From Ananas comosus (taxonomy: Eukaryota; Streptophyta; Magnoliopsida; Poales; Bromeliaceae), in NCBI RefSeq assembly GCF_001540865.1, contig NC_033631.1, forward strand, positions 2,669,935 through 2,733,934: DNA of 64,000 nt, in the 5' to 3' direction. This document shows positions 10,547 through 21,305 of this stretch, in pieces. Numbering within the stretch: the first letter of the stretch is position 1; each line of letters begins with the position of its first letter. The notes under the pieces were generated by a model. That model did no database searches, was not told where the DNA came from, and saw only the letters and a program-made list of their open reading frames with translations. Made by a program: the position numbers and the translations under genes.

Positions 10547-12970
10547 ATCCTTATCTACACCAGTCGTGGTGCTAGAGGAGTACCTTTTTAGAGACAATTG
10601 TATTTTATTTCTTCTGTGAAAGTTGTTGGGTGTCTGTATTTTTTGGTTTATGTTATACCTTGGATTATATGTATGTTTAGGTGACTGTTTCTATCTATTT
10701 TATCTACTCTGTGACCTTCCTATAGTAGTTTTTGTATTGTTTATAATTGCTTCTATCGCTTCGTGTACACAGAGCTTCTTGTGTATGCGATAGATCTATT
10801 GGCGAGCCTGAGTAACTGTAATACACTGAACTTCTGCAAATTGCGGAGTTCGAGTGTGTGGCATGAGATGTGGAACTATCCCACATGTTCTAATAAGGTT
10901 TGGACAAGTTTTTGAGCAAGTTAGAGGATGATTGGAAAGCTAGAAGTGAGAAAGTGCATTGCAATTGCGAAATTTGCATTTTCTGCATTGGTGTACCGGT
11001 ACAAGCTTAATGCTGTACCGGTACAGCAAGCAGCAGCAGCTGCAGCTGCGTGGCTGCAGGGCTAGTTTGGTCTTTTCACCCTCCATACTTATCCCCTTAG
11101 ACTTCAGCTCGACCCAGAAGTTGCTGGAGGGTGCTGGAAGCTCAGAGAGGAGTGAGGCAAGACTTTCTCTCTCTAGGAATTTTCTCCCTCGACATAAAAG
11201 TCGTCGTTTTGCGCCGTTTTGCGCCGCGCTCGTTGTTCGCTGAGTGGAGGACTCAAGGAAAATCTTTGGCACGTGGGGAGAAGGAGTTTTGCTGTGTTCG
11301 CTGTGAGGTTACTACCAGGGGAAGCTGAACCTCAGCTTTAGAGAGGTAATCGACTCGATTTCTCGCTAGTTTACGGTTTAATATTGAATTTTGACGCCTT
11401 TTAGTGTTGTTGCTTCCCGCTGAGCTAGAAGTCGATTACAGCAGTAAAGAGAGGTTATTTTAACTGTGAATTACATACGTTAGCTCAGAGAAAGGTTGTT
11501 CTAAGCTTAGTGAGGATAATTCGTGGATTATGATGCTAATTCGAAGCTTAATGCGATTAATTGAGCGAATTGATGCAGTTTGAACTTGTTCCTTCGCAGC
11601 AGGTTTTCGAACCACTTGGGGCTAATTTGGTGACCAGGAAGATTAGTTTGGAAGGTGTTCCAACCACGGATAAGCTGAAATTTCTGTAAGAAAACTGAAA
11701 TCACTAGATTTCGGCTATTTTAACGCGTATACAAGCATATTGATGCCATTTTGACGTTGTTCGCAGCGAGATTGCAATCAAGCCTTGGATCCTCTTCAGT
11801 TGGCATTGGAGGGCCTTATGAAAGCTTAACTTGAGGTACTACACTAGCCTAAAACAGGGATTTAAGGGGTTACTTTGTACTAAGTGCAAATTAGGCCGAA
11901 ATTGGACATTTCGGTCGTCCTTTTAACGCGGTGTTGATGTTTGTTTTCAGCAGGGTTGGAGTCTTGTGGAGCTGAATTACGAACTTTTGAGGACTGTGTT
12001 GGAGCCTAGTACTAGGTGGGTTTGACCTAACCAGAACAAGTGAAGCTCCCCTATGTTCTTTATGTACCATAGAGTTGGTATAGTTATGCGTGATTGTGAG
12101 TAATGTGATTGCGACCATAATGTTGATATAATTGAAATAGAATCTCTGTGAAGTGGAGAATCCTCATGCACAAAAGTATTCATACTCCTGTTTAGTTTAG
12201 TTGAATAACTATGAGACAAGTTATTATGCTCATGAAAAGTAGAGAACCATGACCTTCTCTTTTTACTTGCTTGAGTACAAAGTAGAGAACAATGACATTC
12301 TTTTGGACTCTAAAGTAGAGAACCATGACATGTTTTGGGACTATGTTGGGAGTGCCATGATAGTGAAAAGATTCTAATGCCAGGTGTAAATTAGCATTAC
12401 TCTTGCATGCTTACTAAGCTAGTGGATTCTAGTTGTTGTTAATAGTTGTTATATTGAAATTCCGATCGAGGATCGAGACTAAGAACATTGCAAATGAAAG
12501 TATGATAATTGAGACATGTGGACAGTGGAATATGCTTGCTTGCCATCGTGCTCATTCGCACATGCTTGTGAGGGTAGCTCCCTACAAGCCGGCACTCCGG
12601 AGTTGGCCTACGCGACAGTTGCTCGCCCGTGCGGGATTGGGTGCCGAAGTGGATTGCCGTGGGGAGTGTATACTACCACGGGGCCATTAGGCGCGGCGCA
12701 AGCCGCACTACCTTGAGTAGGCCCATATGGACGAAATGAAAGTACTAAATGACATTTGACAGTAATGAATGCTTACCTGTTACAGTAGATATTTATATAT
12801 TTGTGCTTATGTTCATGTTATATTCATTACTGCAGAGATTTTGATTCCATGTTGATTACATGTTCTTCATCTGTTAGCATAGCATTTATATATATCATGC
12901 AATTATTGCTTTTACTTTCATTTAGTACATCATGAGCCTAGTGGTGTAATTCGCCGAGGCTGGCGGCTTA

Positions 12971-13004
12971 CCCACTGGGAACTATTGTTTATAGTTCTCA
13001 CGCC
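12971..13004 (+). other. Conserved LTR hairpin (5' LTR)
   Basis: Stem GAACTAT / ATAGTTC with a TGTTT loop, inside CCCACTGGGAACTAT...ATAGTTCTCACGCC. It ends 22 bases before the acceptor CAG. Related LTRs keep the pairing with different bases. Confidence 0.6.
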
Positions 13005-13026
13005 CTTTTTATTGTTGTTTTTACAG

Positions 13027-13079
13027 AGCCATCTACAGGAGAGGCTAGGGATCGTGGCAAGGGAGTCGCGTCTAGCTAG
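13027..13079 (+). CDS. LTR mini-exon (…DRGKGVASS stop), 5' LTR
   Basis: After TTGTTTTTACAG and two bases (AG), the frame reads PSTGEARDRGKGVASS and stops at TAG. Length 53 (2 modulo 3). Compared with the copies at 30376 (-), 61981 (-) and 10491, the core codons keep positions 1 and 2 (GAT, CG/CA, GG, AA, GG) while position 3 varies, which is the pattern of coding constraint. A TACTAG/GTGGGT donor at 12015/12016 would join it in phase. Function unknown; an upstream TGA in the joined frame of this copy leaves the start unresolved. Confidence 0.5.
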
Positions 13080-13446
13080 ACATTGCTAGCAGCATGCTAG
13101 TCGATCACCTTGCTACTCGGGCTACAGCCGAGGGTGATGTCCCTAGGTATAGAGAGACCGCCAATGTATCTACTTTTGTAGACCCGTGATGTATATGTAC
13201 TATTGGAACCAGACTCTATAGTTGTGATACTTTTCTTTTAGTTGAGATTTTGGATTTTATACTCCCTGTTCTCTTGTTGTGAGTATTGTGGACTGTACTT
13301 TGCTCTGATATCAGGATAGGATTATTTTATAATTTTTACTCTTATCGACTTGTTTCTTGTAGACGCCTTATATACTGCAGGTGTATGGCGGGTCTGTGCA
13401 CGTACCGGATATGCTTCTGCTGGTACCCGGGCGTGACAGATTAAAC

Positions 13447-13458
13447 TGGTATCAGAGC
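13447..13458 (+). other. Primer binding site (initiator Met tRNA)
   Basis: TGGTATCAGAGC, complementary to the 3' end of plant initiator Met tRNA, 9 bases after the 5' LTR. It primes minus-strand DNA synthesis. Confidence 0.9.
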
Positions 13459-13782
13459 CTAGGGTTGAGTCTTAGTAGACCTAGCAAACTTTAGGTTGGT
13501 TGGACTATAAGAATAGGCTCGTGAGAGACGAGGTCTAGTTGAGTTTGTTGTTAGCGAAAGTATTTTGATTGGGTAATTTATAAACTCCGAATGGTAGGAG
13601 TTTGATCGGAATGTGCAATTACTAACTTTGCGGAGGGCCACGTTGGCGGCCGACAACGTGACATCGGAAGTTGGTACGCGTTACATTTCATTGCTTTCGC
13701 TTGACTAGTTGGTTTATATCTAAAGTAAGGTTCAATAGTATAGGTTTTATTAATCTATATTTGTTTTGTGCTGCAGCTTAAG

Positions 13783-16700
13783 ATGCCTTTGACTCGTTCG
13801 CAAGCCGCCGGGGCAGCTGAGGCGGCGGATGCAGAGGAAGTGGGGACCTCCGTTACTTCTGGATCTAGTGGGATCCATGAGTTACAGGATCAGCTCGCGA
13901 AGCTGACGGATTTGGTTGCTCAGCAGGCTGCGGCAGCACGACAGCAGATGGATGCCGCGCGTCGGCAGGAGGACAGGATGAAGAGGTTAGAGGATTTACT
14001 ACTGTGGCAGACGACTGACAGGGAGATTCCTGATTCTATACCTATAGTACCAGACAGGGATGCGACAGTGAGAGCACAGTCACCTATACTTGACATACCC
14101 TCAGTAGCTCCGAGGGCAGAGACCCGACAGGAGACAGTAGTACCACCACCAGTACCTGTAGCGGTATCAGGGACAGTGTTACCAGAGATGGTGGGGGCTG
14201 AGGAGCGAGAGCAGATGATGGAACAATTGAATGAATTCCATCGTTGCAACCCTCGTATTTTTGACGGAGAAAAAGCTGATCATTGTGTGGTCGAGAAATG
14301 GCTAATGTATATGGAAAAGTTATTTTATGATATTTTCGTTGAGGAGCGATACTGAGTCTGGTTCACGACGCACCATCTTGACGGTGAGGCTTATAGGTGG
14401 TGGGTGGATATCCGTGAGGATCCCCGTGCTGATTTGTCTGCTATCACCTGGACAAGGTTCAAGGAATTATTGTTGACTACCTATTTTCCGCAGAGTGTGA
14501 AGAGGCAGATGGAAAGGGATTTGAGGAATCTGAGGCAGGGGGACAGGACAGTAGCAGAGTATGAGCGAGAGTTTTCCCGATTGCTGCATTGTGTTCCTTT
14601 TGTGGTCAGAGATGATGAGGATAAGGCTCAAATTTTCGAGGCAGGTTTGCGGCCTGCGATTTTCAGACTAGTCCAGGCGTCAAACCTATCGACGTATAGA
14701 GAGGTGGTAAACCGGGCCTTGATTGTGGAAAAGGGGGCAGAGATTATGAAGGAAAGAGATGTGATGGATCGAAGTAAAGGGAAAAGGCCACCAGCTGAGA
14801 GCAGTGGTCAGCAACCCTTCAGGAGACCACCGAAGTATCCGAGGGGCCAGCCAGGCCAGTCGAGAGGTCGAGGTTCATCAGCACCCCGTGGAGCACCCGA
14901 GCGCCGTCGACAGCCACGTTGTGTCATTTGTGGTGGGCCTCACTTTCCACCACAGTGTCCACAACGTGGGGGCAGGTGCTTCCTTTGTGGTCAGGAGGGT
15001 CACTTTCGCTCGGAGTGCCCGAAAGGTTCTTCACCTGCACCCTCATCGGCATCAGCACCTGCATCTTCAGCTCCAAGCCAGGGGATCCCATCAGCACCCT
15101 CGCAGTATAGACGACCACCGGGACAGCGGCAGTCTGAGAGTTCTCGATAGGGTTCGAGTGGGCGCATGTATGCCGCCCAGACTGAGGAGGCCGCAGCAGC
15201 GGAGGAGGTCGTAGTAGGTATCATTATTCTTTTTAATATTCGTGTTCGTGCATTATTTGATACTGGTGCTTCGCATTCTTTTATTGATCGGCAGTTCGCC
15301 GAGTTACATAGCATTCAGGTAGTACGTACTTTGCATCCTGGACGAGTGATTGTACCTGACCATACCCTTGATGTTCGTGAGTTTTGCCCTCGCTGCCCAA
15401 TTAGGGTAGGCGACTGGATTATGCCAGTGGATCTTTTGGCACTACACAAACTTGGGGAGTTTGATGTAGTATTCGGTATGGATTGGTTCACTCAGTATTA
15501 TGCCACCATAGATTGCACGAACAGAACGGTGACCTTTAGGGAACCAGGCCAGCAGGAGTTTGTTTACAGGGGGTGTCAGAGTTCATTGTTCGCAATGACT
15601 ATTAGTTCGTCGCGAGCACGACAGTTGATTCGGAGAGGCTGTGTGGCCTATATTGCTAGCATTTCTGTGAGTGGTGGTGAAGCCATCAAGATTGATGATA
15701 TTCCAATTGTGCGAGAGTTCGGGGATGTGTTTCCAGCTGAGTTGCCGGGCATGCCACCTGATAGGGAAGTGGAGTTTGTGATTGATCTTGTCCCTGAGAC
15801 TACCCCAATCTCAAAAGCACCCTATAGGATGGCACCTGCTGAGTTGAAAGAGCTGAAGGCACAGTTACAGAATTTATTGGATAAGGGTTTCATTCGACCG
15901 AGTGTATCTCCTTGGGGAGCACCGGTGTTGTTCGTTAAGAAAAAGGATTGGTCTCTTCGATTGTGTGTGAATTATCGAGAAATTAATAAAGTCACAATCA
16001 AGAACAAATATCCATTACCCCGAATTGATGATTTATTCGATCAGCTGTAAGGATCGAAAGTATATTCTAAGATTGATTTGCAGTCAGGTTATCATCAGCT
16101 TAAGATCAAGCCTGAAGAGGTTTCCAAGACCGCTTTTAGGACACGGTATGGGCATTATGAATTTACCGTTATGCCATTTGGACTGACGAATGCCCCAGCA
16201 GCCTTTATGGATTTAATGAACCGTGTCTTTAAGCCCTATTTGGACAGGTTTGTGGTCGTGTTTATTGACGACATCTTGATATATTCTCGAAGTGATGAGG
16301 AGCATGAAAGCCATCTAAGAACGGTGTTGCAAGTACTTCGCGAAAAGAAACTGTTTGCAAAGTTAAAGAAATGTGAACTTTGGCTTCGAGAAGTAGTATT
16401 TCTCGGCCATGTCATTTCAGAGGCTGGGATAGCTGTGGATCCCAAAAAGATTAAAGTGATTAAAGATTGGCCTAGGCCGACCAGTGTCACAGAAATTCGG
16501 AGTTTCCTTGGTTTCGCAGGATACTATCGAAGATTTGTAGAAGGATTTGCAAAGATGTCTACACTGCTTACCTGACTGACGCATAAAGGGGCTAAGTTTC
16601 TGTGGAATGAGACTTGCGAAAGAAGCTTTCAAGAGCTGAATGAACGATTGACCACCGCCCCGATTCTGGCATTACCTGTTACTGGAGTAGATTATGTGAT

Positions 16701-18606
16701 TTACAGCGATACGTCGTTGAATGGATTAGGGCGTGTTTTAATGCAGAATGGCAGAGTAATTGCTTATGCATCTCGCCAATTGAAAGATTATGAAAAGAAC
16801 TACCCTACACATGATCTTGAGTTAGCAGCTGTAGTTTTTGCCTTAAAACTTTGGCGCCATTACCTCTATGGCGAGCGTTGCGAGGTTTACACCGATCATA
16901 AAAGCTTAAAGTATTTGTTTACGCAGAAGGAATTAAACTTGAGACAACGTAGATGGTTGGAGTTGCTCAAGGACTATGATTTGACTATCCTTTATCATCC
17001 AGGAAAAGCTAATGTTGTAGCAGATGCTTTAAGTCGAAAATCGACGGAAAATTTGGCGATGTCGATAACCATGCAACCACTATTGGTAAAGAAAATGGAG
17101 CAGTTGAATTTGGAAGTTGTAGCTCCTGACACGCCCTGGTGACTTTTGTCATTGGTGGTGCAACCTACCCTGATCCATCGAATTAAAGAAAAGCAAGTTC
17201 AAGATGAATTTTTGCAAAAGATTCGAGCAAAGATCACTGTTGATCCAATTGGCGACTTTCGAATGGATGATCAAGGATTGTTAAAATTTGGCGGTAGAAT
17301 TTGTGTGCCTGCCGATCCAGATATTAAAGAAGAGATTTTAAGGGAAGCACATCGGGCACCATATATGTTATACCCTGGGAGTACAAAAATGTATAAAGAT
17401 TTGAAGCTGACTTACTGGTGACCTGGAATGAAAAAGGAAGTTGCAGACTTCGTAGCTAAGTGCTTAACCTGTCAGCAAGTTAAAGCTGAACATCGACTTC
17501 CTGCAGGAAAGCTTCAGAGTTTACCCATACCAGTGTGGAAGTGGGAGAGGATTACTATGGATTTTATTGTTTGATTACCCCGTTCACAAGCAGGCCATGA
17601 TGCAATCTGGGTAATTGTGGATAGATTGACCAAATCTGCCCACTTTATCCCAATCCATACAGTTTGGTCAGGGGAGAGACTCGCACAAGTGTACCTTGAT
17701 GAAATTGTGCGATTACATGGAGTATCAGCCTCTATTGTTTCTGACCGAGATACCCGATTTGTTTCACATTTCTGGAGGAGTTTACAAGAGGCTTTGGGTA
17801 CCCGATTAGATTTTAGTACTGCTTTCCACCCCCAGAGTGATGGGCAGTCCGAGCGTACCATCCAGACCCTCGAGGATATGTTACGGGCCTGTGTGATTGA
17901 TTACCAGGGCAGTTGGCCACAGTTCCTGCCGATGGCTGAATTTGCTTATAACAATAGTTATCAAGCAAGTATTCAGATGGCACCTTTTGAAGCCCTGTAT
18001 GGTAGAAAGTGCAGATCACCACTTCATTGGAGTGAAGTGGGTGAGAGATTGGTTTTGGGTCCCGATGTATTACAAGAAGCTGAAGCTAAAGTTCGACTTG
18101 CGCGAGAACGTCTACTGACAGCCCAGAGTCGACAAAAGAGCTATGCGGATAAACGTCGGCGAGAATTGGAATTTCAAATTGGTGATCGTGTATTCCTAAA
18201 GGTTTCCCCGACAAAAGGAATTAAGAGATTTGGTCTCCGAGGGAAGTTAAGTCCCCGATTTATTGGACCCTACGAGGTGTTGGAACGGATAGGCCCCGTA
18301 GCGTATTGGCTTGCGTTACCGCCAAATCTATCGGGAGTGCATAATGTGTTTCATGTATCTACACTACGAAAGTATATTTTTGATCCAAACCACATATTGG
18401 AAAGTACTCCAGTGGATTTATGAGAAGATTTGAGCTTTGAGGAACATCCAGTGAGAATTCTAGCTCGAGAGGTGAAACGGCTTCGAAACCGCGAAATACC
18501 GTATGTGAAGATACTTTGGAGCAATCACGATGAGCGAGAAGCCAGTTGGGAACTGAAGAGTGCGATGTTAGAGCACTACCCCTATCTTGTCTCAACGGAA
18601 TCTTGA
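13783..18606 (+). pseudogene. gag-pol polyprotein, single frame with eight nonsense codons
   Basis: From ATG 13783 (MPLTRSQAAG) to TGA 18604-18606 the frame never shifts. Domains: gag N-terminus with a coiled coil; retrotransposon gag 14230-14700; zinc knuckles CVICGGPHFPPQC (one residue short of CCHC spacing) and CFLCGQEGHFRSEC near 14930-15020; protease DTGA at 15259; reverse transcriptase with FIDD at 16261; RNase H from about 16690 with its acidic residues and ADALSRK; integrase from about 17330 with D (about 17617), D and E of the DDE core; GPY motif at about 18260; chromodomain-like tail. Stops: 14353, 15148, 16048, 16573, 17140, 17419, 17572, 18421. Several follow from CGA-to-TGA, CAG/CAA-to-TAG/TAA or TGG-to-TGA changes. 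An alternative start lies at 13768, but ATG 13783 matches related gag starts. Confidence 0.9.
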
Positions 18607-18639
18607 GGTAGGTGATTACAAGTTTCGCGGACGAAACTT

Positions 18640-18657
18640 CTTTTTAGGAGGAGTGAA
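18640..18657 (+). other. Polypurine tract before the 3' LTR
   Basis: TTTTTAGGAGGAGTGAA directly before the LTR start at 18658; the purine stretch primes plus-strand DNA synthesis. Confidence 0.75.
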
Positions 18658-21279
18658 TTTAATACACTGAACTTCTGCAAATTGCGGAGCTCGAGTGTGT
18701 GGCATGAGATGTGGAACTATCCCACATGTTCTAATAAGGTTTGGACAAGTTTTTGAGCAAGTTAGAGGATGATTGGAAAGCTAGAAGTGAGAAAGTGCAT
18801 TGCAATTGTGAAATTTGCATTTTCTGCATTGGTGTACCGGTACAAGCTTAATGTTGTACCGGTACAGCAAGCAGCAACAGCTGCAGCTGCGTGGCTGCAG
18901 GGCTAGTTTGGTCTTTTCACCCTCCATACTTATCCCCTTAGGCTTCAGCTCGACCCAGAAGTTGCTGGAGGGTGCTGGAAGCTCAGAGAGGAGTGAGGCA
19001 AGACTTTCTCTCTCTAAGAATTTTCTCCCTCGACATAAAAGTCGCCGTTTTACGCCGTTTCGCGCCGCGCTCGTTGTTCGCTGAGTGGAGGACTCAAGGG
19101 AAATCTTTGGCACGTGGGGAGAAGGAGCTTTGCTGTGTTTGCTGTGAGGTTACTACCAGGGGAAGCTGAACCTCAGCTTTAGAGAGGTAATCGACTCGAT
19201 TTCTCGCTAGTTTACGGTTTAATATTGAATTTTGACGCCTTTTAGTGTTGTTGCTTCCCGCTGAGCTAGAAGTCGATTACAGCAGTAAAGAGAGGTTATT
19301 TTAACTGTGAATTACATACGTTAGCTCAGAGAAAGGTTGTTCTAAGCTTAGTGAGGATAATTAGTGGATTATGATGCTAATTCGAAGCTTAATGCGATTA
19401 ATTGAGCGAATTGATGCAGTTTAAACTTGTTCCTTCGCAGCAGGTTTTCGGACCACTTGGGGCTAATTTGGTGACCAGGAAGATTAGTTTGGAAGGTGTT
19501 CCAACCAAGGGTAAGCTGAAATTTCTGTAAGAAAACTAAAATCACTAGATTTCGGCTATTTTAACGCGTATACAAGCATATTGATGCCATTTTGACGTTG
19601 TTCGCAGCGAGATTGCAATTGAGCCTTGGATCCTCTTCAGTTAGCATTGGAGGGCCTTGTGAAAGCTTAACTTGAGGTACTACACTAGCCCAAAACAGGG
19701 ATTTAAGGGGTTACTTTGTATTAAGTGCAAATTAGGCCGAAATTGGACATTTCGGTCGTCCTTTTAACGCGGTGTTGATGTTTGTTTTCAGCGGGGTTGG
19801 AGTCTTGTGGAGCTGAATTACGGATTTTTGAGGACTGTGTTGGAGCCTAGTACTAGGTGGGTTTGACCTAACCAGAACAAGTGAAGCTCCCCTATGTTCT
19901 TTATGTACCATAGAGTTGGTATAGTTATGCGTGATTGTGAGTAATGTGATTGTGGCCATAATGTTGATATAATTGAAATAGAATCTCTGTGAAGTGGAGA
20001 ATCCTCATGCACAAAAGTATTCATACTCCTGTTTAGTTTAGTTGAATAACTATGAGACAAGTTATTATGCTCATGAAAAGTAGAGAACCACGACCTTCTC
20101 TTTTTACTTGCTTGAGTACAAAGTAGAGAACAATGACATTCTTTTGGACTCTAAAGTAGAGAACCATGACATACTTTGGGACTATGTTGGGAGTGCCATG
20201 ATAGTGAAAAGATTCTAATGCCAGGTGTAAATTAGCATTACTCTTGCATGCTTACTAAACTAGTGGATTCTAGTTGTTGTTAATAGTTGTTATATTGAAA
20301 TTCCGATCGAGGATCGAGACTAAGAACATTGCAAATGAAAGTATGATAATTGAGACATGTGGACAGTGGAATATGCTTGCTTGCCATCGTGCTCATTCGC
20401 ACATGCTTGTGAGGGTAGCTCCCTACAAGCCGGCACTCCGGAGTTGGCCTACGCGACAGTTATTCGCCCGTGCGGGATTGGGTGCCGAAGTGGATTGCCG
20501 TGGGGAGTGTATACTGCCACGAGGCCATTAGGCGCGGCGCAAGCCGCACTACCTTGAGTAGGCCCATATGGACGAAATGAAAGTACTAAATGACATTTGA
20601 CAGTAATGAATGCTTACCTGTTATAGTAGATATTTATATATTTGTGCTTATGTTCATGTTATATTCATTACTGCAGAGATTTTGATTCCATGTTGATTAC
20701 ATGTTCTTCATCTGTTAGCATAGCATTTATATATATCATGCAATTATTGCTTTTACTTTCATTTAGTACATCATGAGCCTAGTGGTGTAATTCGCCGAGG
20801 CTGGCGGCTTACCCACTGGGAACTATTGTTTATAGTTCTCACGCCATTTTTATTGTTGTTTTTACAGAGCCATCTACAGGAGAGGCTAGGGATCGTGGCA
20901 AGGGAGTCGCGTCTAGCTAGACATTGCTAGCAGTATGCTAGTCGATCACCTTGCTACTCGGGCTACAGCCGAGGGTGATGTCCCTACGTATAGAGAGACC
21001 GCCAATGTATCTACTTTTGTAGACCCGTGATGTATATGTACTATTGGAACCAGACTCTATAGTTGTGATACTTTTCTTTTAGTTGAGATTTTGGATTTTA
21101 TACTCCCTGTTCTCTTGTTGTGAGTATTGTGGACTGTACTTTGCTCTGATATCAGGATAGGATTATTTTATAATTTTTACTCTTATCGACTTGTTTCTTG
21201 TAGACACCTTATATACTGCAGGTGTATGGCGGGTCTGTGCACGTACCGGATATGCTTCCGCTGATACCCGGGCGTGACA
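18658..21279 (+). repeat. 3' LTR of the Tekay-like element
   Basis: Same length (2622 bp) as the 5' LTR. The first dinucleotide is TT instead of TG. Hairpin 20812-20845 and mini-exon 20868-20920 are preserved. Followed by target duplicate GTAAC at 21280-21284. Confidence 0.92.
20868..20920 (+). CDS. LTR mini-exon, 3' LTR copy
   Basis: Same sequence, acceptor CAG and stop as 13027-13079. From this position a transcript starting in the 3' LTR would run into downstream host DNA. Confidence 0.45.
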
Positions 21280-21284
21280 GTAAC

Positions 21285-21305
21285 ACTTGACCCCGGGGCA
21301 TGACA
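21285..21305 (+). mobile_element. 3' end of the older Tekay-like LTR
   Basis: ACTTGACCCCGGGGCATGACA ends like the LTRs of this group and is followed by CAATG (21306-21310), which matches the proposed left duplicate at 8132-8136. It is the tail cut off by the inserted element. Confidence 0.6.

Larger units (their letters stand above)
8137..10816 (+). mobile_element. Older Tekay-like LTR, 5' portion, interrupted by 10817-21284
   Basis: A plus-strand LTR related to that of the inserted element. It has a TATAAAA box at 8640-8646, hairpin 10429-10470, splice-acceptor-like CAG ending at 10490 and mini-exon 10491-10546. The rest of the LTR continues at 21285-21305 and ends GGGGCATGACA, followed by CAATG. 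CAATG also occurs at 8132-8136, which supports an LTR start at about 8137 (TG start eroded) and a total length of about 2.7 kb, close to the 2622 bp of its relative. No internal region follows, so it is a solo LTR. Confidence 0.65.
10817..13438 (+). repeat. 5' LTR of the Tekay-like element
   Basis: Starts TGTAATACACTG and ends CGGGCGTGACA. It contains two 12-bp palindromes TGTACCGGTACA (10992-11003 and 11014-11025), three AAGTAGAGAACMATGAC motifs (about 12238-12328), a hairpin at 12971-13004 and the mini-exon 13027-13079. Several intron-like junctions are visible: donors at 11346, 11686, 11836 and 12016, and acceptor CAGs ending at 11599, 11766, 11950 and 13026. I saw no clear TATA box. Confidence 0.93.
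10817..21279 (+). mobile_element. Complete Ty3/gypsy chromovirus, Tekay/Del-like
   Basis: Two LTRs of 2622 bp each, target site duplication GTAAC (10812-10816 and 21280-21284), an initiator-Met tRNA primer site right after the 5' LTR, a polypurine tract before the 3' LTR, and one gag-pol frame with the gypsy order protease, reverse transcriptase, RNase H, integrase. Long LTRs, two zinc knuckles and a C-terminus ending in HYPYL after a chromodomain-like tail fit Tekay/Del. By eye the LTRs differ by roughly 1-2%, mostly transitions, so insertion is recent. Eight in-frame stops make this copy non-autonomous. Confidence 0.93.

Noticed and set aside
10940..11328. Frames of 65-110 codons near the start of both LTRs (both strands)
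   Set aside because: Present on both strands over the same bases, no splice or conservation support beyond near-identical LTR copies; treated as LTR sequence.
12433..12716. Overlapping frames containing AHACEGSSLQAGTPELAYAT
   Set aside because: The edge LTR keeps the DNA but alters residues or introduces a stop in each frame, so coding is not supported.
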